From positions 1 through 64,000 of the forward strand of contig JAZTWX010000020.1 in the NCBI GenBank assembly GCA_045636125.1: DNA of 64,000 nt. The letters are read 5' to 3'. Position numbers and translations under genes: made by a program. The notes below the pieces were generated by a model, which was not told the origin of the DNA, did no database searches, and saw only the letters and a program-made list of their open reading frames with translations. Of the stretch, positions 44,025-51,982 are shown piece after piece. Source of the DNA: HGM04593 sp045636125. GTDB lineage: Bacteria > Bacteroidota > Bacteroidia > Bacteroidales > Bacteroidaceae. How positions within the stretch are numbered: the stretch's first letter is position 1; each line of letters opens with the position of its first letter.

Positions 44025-45563
44025 TTAGATGTTACTTTTATTGGGCTGTATGTCGGCACCCGGTGAGTCGAGCTCGTGCTGGGGTATGGGCCACACAAAC
44101 AGGGGGTTATCTTTCTCAATCTTAAGTTTGCTGCCGTTAGAAAGCGACTGCTCCTGGGGAGTACGCTCAAAGCCCTTGCCCCAACGTTTGAGGTCCTGAA
44201 GACGGAAGCCCTCCATATAGAGCTCTTTCACACGCTCCTCCTCCACAATTTCCATTGCGTTCTTTTCATTCATAGCAACGCCACCACCAAAGTTAGCGTA
44301 ACGTTTCGAGCGCAATGCGGCAATATCCTTACCCGCTTTTGAATACTCGGGAGTCTCCTTCTGGCAGTAAGCCTCGGCACGAATGAGGTATTGCTCCGAG
44401 AGGCGGAACACTTTGGGCATACTCTTGTGAACAAGCTGGGCTGAGTTCAGGAGGTCGCTGTTTCCAAAGTATTTGTAGAGCAAAGGCCAGGTGAGCCCGT
44501 GAGTGTGACCGGTCTGGACAGTGTAGAAGCAGATATCATCGCGCAAATCGCTTCCATCGTAGAGATTGAGGACCCAGGTTGCGGGCACATAGTCGGGGTA
44601 GTAGTTCGAGAAGTCGTAGTTCCAGAAGATTGAGCCCAATGAACCGCCGTAGTTGGTGGTTGTGAAGTCCACTCTCCATATAATTTCGTACGCCTTGTCA
44701 ACCTCCCACATATATTGGTAGTAGCTCACGCCCGAGACAGCCTCGTCGGTAGCGCTTGCAAGAGCATAATAGCCGCTGTCGATGATTTTGGAAGAATACT
44801 CGATAGCTGCTTCCCAGTCGCGCATATACAATGCTATGCGGGCACGAAGAGCGTAAACGGTATACTCGTTGAAATAACCGGCAGCGTTGAAAAGTTCTCC
44901 GTCTGTGTCAACATCGTAATCTTCCTCATCAATATCGAGATACTTTGCAGCACGGTCGAGCTCGCCTATCACAAACTGGTAGCTCTCGTACAACGTACGG
45001 CGTGTGAGGTTGGGCTTTTCGTAGTAGCTGGTGGTAATAACGACACCGTGCTCCTTTTTAGCCTCCTCGTCGCTCTTATAGTCGACACAGTAGAGCTTTA
45101 TGAGCTCCGAATAGGCAAGTGCACGGGCAAAGATTGCCTCACCGCGCAAGCGGTCAAGATATTCAAGCTCGCTGTCTACAGTGAGTTTCTTTTCCAGTTT
45201 ATCGGCATTTTCGAGAAAATAGTTACAGTTGCCAATCACCGCGTAGAGCCCTGCATAAACAGCCTCGATTTCGGGGTTAGTGGGCAGAATATTCCAACGC
45301 CATATATCGCCATACTGGTTGCTGTAACCGTTAACGGCGTACACAAGGTCGGTCTGCAGGTCGGGCAACAATGTAAGGTGTCCGCTGTAAAGGGCACCAT
45401 TCAAAAATGACGAATAGATACCTATTATGGCTTCGTCGGCCTGGTCTATGTTGGTAATAGCCTTATGCTCCTCAACAGCATCCTCGGGGAACTTGTCCAA
45501 GCACGATGTTGCCGTGAAGGCCAACATTGCAAGCAATGCAGTTATTTTTATGTATTTCATCAT
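44025..45563 (-). CDS. susD: SusD/RagB-family surface lipoprotein (locus 1)
   Basis: A 512-residue SusD-like lipoprotein with lipobox TATSC (Cys21) and the acidic-containing LDKFPED after it. The helical TPR-like architecture is visible: AIIGIYSSFL, EAIFARALAYSELIKLYCVDY, FNEYTVYALRARIALYMRDWEAAIEYSSKIID, shown in part, and the C-terminal signature EYLIRAEAYCQK-like (SEQYLIRAEAYCQKE), EERVKELYMEGFRLQDLKRWG. SusD forms the lid over the SusC channel and captures the ligand. It is 12 bases downstream of SusC and 11 upstream of the accessory lipoprotein. Substrate is unknown; the protease in the locus favours peptides. Confidence 0.94.
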   Translation of the reverse strand: MMKYIKITALLAMLAFTATSCLDKFPEDAVEEHKAITNIDQADEAIIGIYSSFLNGALYSGHLTLLPDLQTDLVYAVNGYSNQYGDIWRWNILPTNPEIEAVYAGLYAVIGNCNYFLENADKLEKKLTVDSELEYLDRLRGEAIFARALAYSELIKLYCVDYKSDEEAKKEHGVVITTSYYEKPNLTRRTLYESYQFVIGELDRAAKYLDIDEEDYDVDTDGELFNAAGYFNEYTVYALRARIALYMRDWEAAIEYSSKIIDSGYYALASATDEAVSGVSYYQYMWEVDKAYEIIWRVDFTTTNYGGSLGSIFWNYDFSNYYPDYVPATWVLNLYDGSDLRDDICFYTVQTGHTHGLTWPLLYKYFGNSDLLNSAQLVHKSMPKVFRLSEQYLIRAEAYCQKETPEYSKAGKDIAALRSKRYANFGGGVAMNEKNAMEIVEEERVKELYMEGFRLQDLKRWGKGFERTPQEQSLSNGSKLKIEKDNPLFVWPIPQHELDSPGADIQPNKSNI

Positions 45564-45575
45564 ATTCCCTTAATT

Positions 45576-48515
45576 TTAGAATGTTAGCTCCAAACCGCAG
45601 GTATACTGGCGCGACATAGGGTACTGTGCAGCATAGATGTTGCTTGCACCCTCGGGGTCGATACCGCTGAACTTGGTAATTGTGAAAAGATTCTGTGCCT
45701 GCACGTGGAGACGCATTCTGCTTATAACCTTTGTCTTCTTCAAGAGCGACTTGGGAAGATCGTAGCTCAACATCACGTTCTTGAGACGGAGGAACGAAGC
45801 ATCCTCAATGAAACGGGAGTCCATTTGGGGAGTTACACCGTAACGGGGAATATCGGCAATATCGCCCGGTTTTTTCCAACGGTCATAAAGCAGACGCTTC
45901 GACTGGTTGTAGGTCGATGAATAGAGGCCGTTACTCTCCTCGAAGAAGCGGTCGTTGTTGAACATATAACGGTCGGCAACCCAACTGAAGTTGGCAGCAA
46001 GAGTGAGCCCCTTGTAGCTTACAGTGGTTCCGAAACCACCCTGCCAGGGAGCGATGTAGTTCTTGCCAAGCATAACCTTGTCGCTCTCGCTGTATTCGTT
46101 GGTGAGGTTGCCGTTCTTGTCGTACCAGAGAGCATCGCCGTTGGCAGGGTTGACACCTGCGTAGCGAGTCATATAGAACTCACCCACCGAGTGACCCACA
46201 ACTAGCTTTGTAGCGGTTGTTCCCACAACATACTCCTGAACACCGTTGTAGAGCTCGGTAATTTCGTTGTGGTTGTACGATGCGTTTGCGTTCACGTTCC
46301 ACACAAAGTTGTCGGTGCGCAGAACATCAACGTTGAGTGTAAGCTCGGCACCCTTGTTCACCATTGTACCCACATTGTCCCAACGCGAGCCGTAACCGTT
46401 GTTGGCATAAGACTGGGGAACCGACATAAGCATATCGGTTGTCTTCTTGTGGTAGAATTCGAGGTCGACATTTACACGGTGGAAGAAGCCCAAGTGGAAC
46501 GCAATATTCGAAGTGTGGAGCTTTTCCCAGCTCAAATCCTCGTTACCCTGTGTAATGGGCGCAATACCGGGGTTGTCGTTGTATTTGCTGCCGCTCGCCA
46601 CAAGTGCAAGGTGGTCGTAATCGGGGATAGACGAGTTACCCGATGTACCGGTGCTCACTGCAACCTGTGCGTTTGTAATCCACTTTACATTCTGCAGGAA
46701 CTTTTCCTTTTTCATATCCCACATTGAGCCGAGCGACCAGAATGTAGCCCAGCGGCCATTCTTACCGAAACGCGACGAAGCGTCGGTACGTAGCGAGAAG
46801 TCGACAAAATAGCGCTCACGCAAGTTATATTCGGTGCGGCCGAAGAACGAGAGGAACGCGTGGCTCGACGATGAGTTGGCCCACGATGAGGCTCTTGTTC
46901 CCGATGAAAGAAGAGTGAAAGCATCGTTGCTCTGTCCGCGGGTAACCACCTGGAAGCCCTCGGAGCGGTAGTCGACACCCTCCTGTCCAAGCATAATATT
47001 GAAATTATGTCTCTTGTTTATGTCGAAAAGATAGTTGGCAGTGTTGGTGATTGTGAGGTTGGCAACAGTGCTCGATGCACGGCCCGCTGTACCCTGGTTA
47101 TTGTTACCCACGAAGCTGGGGAACGACTTCATATCGGTTGTAGAGTGTGTGAAGTCGACACCGAACTGCGAACGCAGGATAAGGTTCTTTATGGGAGAAT
47201 ACTCGGCGTAAAGCACGCTTATAGCCTTGTACTTTTTGAGGTCCATAGGGTTGTGCTTGAGCCACTCAACAGGGTTGTATCCGCGGCCTGTCCAGCTACC
47301 GTCTTTCGACGAAGCTACCGAACCATCCTCGTTGTAGGGGTTCCAGTAAGGGAGCATAAAGCGAGATGCCGAAATGGGAGTATAGAGAGCATACTCACCG
47401 TCGTCGGCCTGGTTAACCTCCTCGTATGTAAACATTGTGTTGGCACCAACCTTCAAATGGTCGTTGGTCTTCACGTCGGCATTGACACGCATATTGTAGC
47501 GGGTGAACGACGAACCGAGGGCAATACCCTCCTGGTCGAAATAACCGGCCGACACAAAATAGTTGAGCTTGTCGGTTGCGTGGTTAACAGAGAGGTCGTA
47601 GCTCTCAAGCTTCGCAGCGTCGTTGAACACCACATCGAGCCAGTTTATGTCGGTCTTGCCCAATATGTTATAGTCCTGACCTGCGTCGAAGCCAAGCTCT
47701 TTTTCGAATTGTATGCGCTCGGCTGTATTCATAAGATTCCAGTTGCCGTGAGCAAGGTCGGAAATACCCCACTGCGAACGGAAGGTAACATCGACCTTTT
47801 CGGTGTTTGTACCGCGCTTTGTGGTGATAACAACCACACCGTTGGCAGCACGGGCACCGTAGATTGATGTAGACGATGCATCCTTGAGCACGTTGATCGA
47901 CTCAATATCGGCAGGGCTTATGGCATTGAAGTCGGAGCTTGTGATGGGCACACCGTCGAGAATGAACAGCGGTGATGTTCCCGAGTTGATAGAGTTTGTA
48001 CCACGAATCTGGAACACAGCAGCCTTGCTGGGCTCACCCGAGTTTGAAATAACTGTCATACCCGGAGTCTGTCCCTGAAGCGCCTGGTCGAAACCTGCGG
48101 TGGGTACATTTTCAATCTTTTCGGCCTTGACGGTAGCAACCGAACCGGTGATGGTTCCCTTTTTACGCACACCGTAACCAACGACTATCACCTCGTCGAT
48201 AGCCTGAACCTCGGGCTCGAGCACAATATTCAACACTTTTGTCGACGCGCTCACCACTCTCTGCTGCTTTTCGTATCCCATATACGAAAACTCGAGAGTA
48301 GCCTCCTCGGTTCCTCTAATTTCTATGGAGTAATTACCATCAAGGTCGGTAACCACACCATTTGTACTCCCCTGCTGCATAACACCCACACCAATGAGCG
48401 CCTCGCCATCCTCGGCCGAGGTAATGTTACCTTTTACAGCAAAATACTGCGCAAAGGCACCCTGTGCAAGTATCATACAAAGAAAAGCCAATAGAAGAAG
48501 TCTTCTTTTTCTCAT
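45576..48515 (-). CDS. susC: SusC/RagA-family TonB-dependent transporter (locus 1)
   Basis: A 979-residue outer-membrane protein with a signal peptide (to about residue 22, GAFA-Q), an N-terminal carboxypeptidase-D-like regulatory domain (residues 24-102), the TonB box DEVIVVGYG (residues 107-115), a plug (SINVLKDASSTSIYGARAANGVVVITTK region) and a beta barrel to the end (final strand LELTF with terminal Phe). It takes up large ligands with its SusD partner using proton-motive force from TonB. It is the first gene of a nine-gene array. A -7 element is found about 155 bases upstream (48669-48676). No ECF sigma, anti-sigma or hybrid two-component gene is adjacent, and the N-terminus lacks the extra STN domain used for trans-envelope signalling. 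Confidence 0.96.
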   Translation of the reverse strand: MRKRRLLLLAFLCMILAQGAFAQYFAVKGNITSAEDGEALIGVGVMQQGSTNGVVTDLDGNYSIEIRGTEEATLEFSYMGYEKQQRVVSASTKVLNIVLEPEVQAIDEVIVVGYGVRKKGTITGSVATVKAEKIENVPTAGFDQALQGQTPGMTVISNSGEPSKAAVFQIRGTNSINSGTSPLFILDGVPITSSDFNAISPADIESINVLKDASSTSIYGARAANGVVVITTKRGTNTEKVDVTFRSQWGISDLAHGNWNLMNTAERIQFEKELGFDAGQDYNILGKTDINWLDVVFNDAAKLESYDLSVNHATDKLNYFVSAGYFDQEGIALGSSFTRYNMRVNADVKTNDHLKVGANTMFTYEEVNQADDGEYALYTPISASRFMLPYWNPYNEDGSVASSKDGSWTGRGYNPVEWLKHNPMDLKKYKAISVLYAEYSPIKNLILRSQFGVDFTHSTTDMKSFPSFVGNNNQGTAGRASSTVANLTITNTANYLFDINKRHNFNIMLGQEGVDYRSEGFQVVTRGQSNDAFTLLSSGTRASSWANSSSSHAFLSFFGRTEYNLRERYFVDFSLRTDASSRFGKNGRWATFWSLGSMWDMKKEKFLQNVKWITNAQVAVSTGTSGNSSIPDYDHLALVASGSKYNDNPGIAPITQGNEDLSWEKLHTSNIAFHLGFFHRVNVDLEFYHKKTTDMLMSVPQSYANNGYGSRWDNVGTMVNKGAELTLNVDVLRTDNFVWNVNANASYNHNEITELYNGVQEYVVGTTATKLVVGHSVGEFYMTRYAGVNPANGDALWYDKNGNLTNEYSESDKVMLGKNYIAPWQGGFGTTVSYKGLTLAANFSWVADRYMFNNDRFFEESNGLYSSTYNQSKRLLYDRWKKPGDIADIPRYGVTPQMDSRFIEDASFLRLKNVMLSYDLPKSLLKKTKVISRMRLHVQAQNLFTITKFSGIDPEGASNIYAAQYPMSRQYTCGLELTF

Positions 48516-49011
48516 CTTTTGTATTATAAATTTAATTTTCTGTTTTCTTTATTATATTAAATAGGAATATAGCGACGCCACAGGCAAATTTCAGCAAATT
48601 TACACAGTAACGCCACTGCAATTTGAATAAGTATGCAGGTTATATTCGCATAAACACATAAAGCGGTGCAAAATTACAAAAATTATTCCTATGTAATGGC
48701 TCTTTTTAATAAAAAAATAACTAAAATAGAATAATTTTAACAGCTATGGCCGAGAGTTGGTGCAATTTTGTAAAAATCAGTATCATTTTTACAATTTGCA
48801 TAAATTATTGCATACAGTAGTTGTTAATACATATTTAAGAGGAGGGGGAAAAGTGCAGAGATTCTATAAAAAGTTAAACGCGTATTTTACTCAGTGGCGC
48901 GGGAACATAAAGGTGCGCTCCTCCTATGGAGGGGGAGCTGTCGCAAAGCCACATATAGTTCCCGGTGTTATTTGTAGAAAATAGCTCACGGGCCACCGAG
49001 GCCTTAAAGAC
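48516..49011. other. Intergenic region upstream of the first SusCD locus
   Basis: About 500 AT-rich bases between the terminator of the second SusCD locus and SusC of the first. It holds the -7 element at 48669-48676 (minus) and, at 48911-48950, a segment containing CTCCTATGGAGGGGGAGCTG, which resembles a GC-rich intergenic repeat I associate with Bacteroidales genomes. An open frame at 48757-48984 has no recognisable protein character. I see no RNA gene. Confidence 0.5.
48669..48676 (-). promoter_or_regulatory. -7 element of the first SusCD locus
   Basis: TAATTTTG on the minus strand matches TAnnTTTG. It implies a leader of about 150 nt before the SusC ATG at 48515. No -33 TTTG is visible at 19-23 bp, so the promoter may depend on an activator. 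Confidence 0.5.
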
Positions 49012-49047
49012 AAAAAAAACAAGGGCGCGCCAAAAGGCGCACCCTTG
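49012..49047 (-). terminator. Terminator of the second SusCD operon
   Basis: Read on the minus strand, CAAGGGTGCGCC (49036-49047) pairs with GGCGCGCCCTTG (49020-49031), one mismatch, loop TTTT, and eight T follow (49012-49019). It begins 25 bases after the stop of the secreted protein gene. Confidence 0.92.
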
Positions 49048-49072
49048 CTGAAAGTCAAAAAAAGGAGAGGAA

Positions 49073-50536
49073 TTATTTTACAATGTAAAGCTTGCCACCC
49101 TTAATTACAACACCCTGGTAAGAAGCGTCAACGGGCTGACCGAGGAGATTGTAGATAACCTCTGAATCGTTCTCTACAACAACATCCTCAACACCAACAG
49201 TGCTGCCCATAACTTCGATACAAACTTTTGTATCATCGGTGTAAACAAACAATGTATTACCGCAGATATCAGAATAAACATACTCTTCGGTTGTCATAAT
49301 CTCCTGACCGGCAACATAAGCATAAGAAGTCTCGCCGGCTGAAATAATAACCACCTCGCCAACACCCATACAAGCGGCAGGAGTATAAGCCTCACCGAAT
49401 GAAACAGCCTCTTTCACAGTACCATCTTTTGCAAGCTTTGCAACGAAGAGAGCTGCTGCCTCCTCTGTAGCGAAGCTTGTATCGAAGGGAAGCTCACCGA
49501 AGTAAGTACCTGCAATAACAATTTCCTCACCAACAACCTCCATGAAAAGGCTGAAGGGGATGTAGAACTTGTCGTTTTTAGCAACACGGAACTCTTTTAC
49601 AGTTGTTGTTGCACCAATCTCGGCAAACACAAAAGCGTGCTCGGTTGAACCCTCTTCTGTCAAATCAAAAACAAAGTTCTGAGTACCGGCAGCTGTTGTG
49701 AGTGTGAGGTTACCATAACCGAAGAAGCCAAGATAAACTTTGCCATTATCAGCTGCAAAGCTAAAAGCCTCGGCCTTGTATCCAACATAAGTGATATCAT
49801 CGGTATCCTTAACTGTTGCTACGCTTGCAATGTTCTCCAAATTACTCTTGTCCAATGAGAAGACACCATAGTTCTGGTTCTCCATATACATAAAGTCAAA
49901 AAGGTTCAGGTATGTTGCAACCCAACCAAGTTCGGGGACATCGGCTGTGAAAGATGCAGAAACGTAAACCTTGTCACCATCTACCTGAATCTTCGAAGGA
50001 GTGAGGTAAACCAAACCGGGCTCGGGGAAGTACATGAAGCTATCCAAGATTGAAGTGCTGATAACGGGAGCAACAGTTTTTACAACCTCAATTTCACCGG
50101 CTGCGCTGATCTTTGCAATGAAAGTGGTGTACATTGTCTCGTCACCCGAAATTGTAGTTTCAGCACCATTGGCACCTGTACAAACTACATCGGCTGCAAA
50201 GTGACCGGCAGCGTAGAGTGCACCATCGATATCGGCAGCGATATCAAAAATTTCGGCAGCACCAGCGAATGTTACAACCCACTGCTCGGCACCTGTTGCG
50301 TCGTACTTAACAATGCAAGACGATGTAAAATCGGGGGCGGCAACCTCGGCACCAGCAAAGGCAAATGCCTGGTCATAAGTGCTAGATACGTAAACCGAAC
50401 CATCGGCAGCGGCAGTTGTTTTAATGTTGTTCAACTCAGAAGAAGCTGAAACAGGCTCAAAAGAACCTAAAATTGTTTGTGCAGACGCAGCCATAGCAAC
50501 TACGAATGCAGCGAATGTGAGTAAAAATTTTCTCAT
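49073..50536 (-). CDS. Secreted repeat protein with C-terminal sorting-like tail
   Basis: A 487-residue exported protein. The signal peptide is MRKFLLTFAAFVVAMAASA, with no lipobox. The body reads like a beta-propeller of the SBBP kind: recurring ADGSVYVSSTY, DIDGALYAAGHF, SKIQVDGDKVYVSASF, EIVIAGTYFGELPF and LAKDGTVKEAVSFG, all accounting-like strands around Gly/Asp turns. The last 40 residues (448-487) contain VIYNLLGQPV and end KGGKLYIVK, a form very like the C-terminal tail of type IX secretion cargo and related Bacteroidales surface proteins. It is 54 bases after SusD and last in the operon. It is low in Cys and rich in Ala/Glu. Function unknown. Confidence 0.8.
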   Translation of the reverse strand: MRKFLLTFAAFVVAMAASAQTILGSFEPVSASSELNNIKTTAAADGSVYVSSTYDQAFAFAGAEVAAPDFTSSCIVKYDATGAEQWVVTFAGAAEIFDIAADIDGALYAAGHFAADVVCTGANGAETTISGDETMYTTFIAKISAAGEIEVVKTVAPVISTSILDSFMYFPEPGLVYLTPSKIQVDGDKVYVSASFTADVPELGWVATYLNLFDFMYMENQNYGVFSLDKSNLENIASVATVKDTDDITYVGYKAEAFSFAADNGKVYLGFFGYGNLTLTTAAGTQNFVFDLTEEGSTEHAFVFAEIGATTTVKEFRVAKNDKFYIPFSLFMEVVGEEIVIAGTYFGELPFDTSFATEEAAALFVAKLAKDGTVKEAVSFGEAYTPAACMGVGEVVIISAGETSYAYVAGQEIMTTEEYVYSDICGNTLFVYTDDTKVCIEVMGSTVGVEDVVVENDSEVIYNLLGQPVDASYQGVVIKGGKLYIVK

Positions 50537-50590
50537 ACAATTCTTTTTTTTAATTGGTTAATAAAAAATATAGTTTGTTAATCTCTTTTT

Positions 50591-51955
50591 TCATTTATCC
50601 CAAATCTCAATTCCGGGGTTAGCGGCAACAGCCTCACCGGGGAAGCGCATTGTATATTTTTCGGGTGTCAAAGTAAATGTCTCGCCATTATAGGTGCGGG
50701 TGAGAGTGGGGCGCGTCGTGCGGCGCAGGTCGTACCAGCGGTGTCCCTCGAAAGCAAGCTCACGGGCACGCTCGTCGAGAATCTCCTGCACAAGTTCATC
50801 TTGTGTCATCGCTTCCATCAGCTCCATTGTTGTAGTATAGGCCGACTTATTAAGGCGCTTTTCCATAATGGGCACAAGATATTCAATAGCACCGTTTGTG
50901 TCGCCCAAGCGTGCTGCGGCCTCGGCTGCTGTCAGATAGATTTCGGCTGTGCGGAAGGAGGAAAAACAATCGGCGTTACTGCCACCTTTCTGCACAACAG
51001 ACCTTGCCGGCAATGGTTTAGCCTCTTTCTTATAAAATTTCTTGGCAGAGCCTCCTCGCTGGTCGCCTGTGCGGTACATACCCAAGAAATCTTCCGACAC
51101 AACGGAAACTGCCGTGGGTACGTTAGTGTCGAAACTTTCCAGCGACACAATGCTCTCAACCGACTTATAGCTGTTGGGCAGCGTAGGGCTACTGGGTATT
51201 AAATCTTCAATCTGGTTATATGTTACAAGCACCGCTTTTGCTGCATCCAAAGCCCCCTGCCACTCGCCCATATACAATAGTACACGCGCGCGCAAGGCCT
51301 GTGCCGATGCTTTGTTGAAGCGGTAGTTATAGCCTGTTTCCCATTTCTCGACATTGAGATACGTCGCGGCCTCATCAATGTCGGCAAGCACGCTGTTATA
51401 TACATCCTCGACACTGCTGCATCGGAGCACGGCGTTCACGTCGGCTTTCAGCTGCAAGGGCACACCACGGGTTGTAGCGGGGTTGCAGTGGGTGTAGGGC
51501 TCGGCGTAGAGGTTAACCAAAAGAAAATGCGTGTAGGCGCGCATCATATAGGACTCGCCAACCAGTTGGTCTATCTCCTCCTCTGTAGCCTTTGTTATTT
51601 CGCTCTGGTGCTCAATTATATAATTGGCAATATATAAAGCGTGATAATAGCCACGCCATTCAAAGTAGCTTGTTGTTGACGCGGGGTTCTCGTCATTCCA
51701 ACGCCACAAATCCAAATAAGATTCAGTGTTTCCTTGCGACCAATATTTTTGCACATCATTGGGGAGTTCGTCGGTGCGCAGAGTGGTTTTGTAGCGATCT
51801 TTTACAAAATTATCATATTCATAGGTAAGGAGGGCACGGTATTCATCACCTGTTTGGGCAATGACCTTTCCTGTTGGGGTTATATCGAGGAAATCGTCGC
51901 ACGCTGTCAATGCAAACGCCGCTATAATGGTGAACAGTATGGTTTTTATTTTCAT
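50591..51955 (-). CDS. susD: SusD/RagB-family surface lipoprotein (locus 2)
   Basis: A 454-residue SusD-like lipoprotein, lipobox ALTAC (Cys19), then DDFLDITPTGKV, a very common mature start in the family. TPR-like helices follow (EEIDQLVGESYMMRAYTHFL, NKASAQALRARVLLYMGEW) and the C-terminal signature FRTAEIYLTAAEAAARLGD and ILDERARELAFEGHRWYDLRRT. It should cap the SusC channel encoded 27 bases upstream. It is on the short side for the family and differs clearly from the locus 1 SusD, so the two loci are unlikely to be recent duplicates. Confidence 0.95.
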   Translation of the reverse strand: MKIKTILFTIIAAFALTACDDFLDITPTGKVIAQTGDEYRALLTYEYDNFVKDRYKTTLRTDELPNDVQKYWSQGNTESYLDLWRWNDENPASTTSYFEWRGYYHALYIANYIIEHQSEITKATEEEIDQLVGESYMMRAYTHFLLVNLYAEPYTHCNPATTRGVPLQLKADVNAVLRCSSVEDVYNSVLADIDEAATYLNVEKWETGYNYRFNKASAQALRARVLLYMGEWQGALDAAKAVLVTYNQIEDLIPSSPTLPNSYKSVESIVSLESFDTNVPTAVSVVSEDFLGMYRTGDQRGGSAKKFYKKEAKPLPARSVVQKGGSNADCFSSFRTAEIYLTAAEAAARLGDTNGAIEYLVPIMEKRLNKSAYTTTMELMEAMTQDELVQEILDERARELAFEGHRWYDLRRTTRPTLTRTYNGETFTLTPEKYTMRFPGEAVAANPGIEIWDK

Positions 51956-51982
51956 TGCTGTCGGTAGTCTTTTGGTTAAGAA

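Noticed and set aside
48757..48984. Open frame of 75 codons on the plus strand between the two SusCD loci.
   Set aside because: No start context, no family resemblance, composition typical of an AT-rich leader, and it overlaps the upstream region of the minus-strand SusC.
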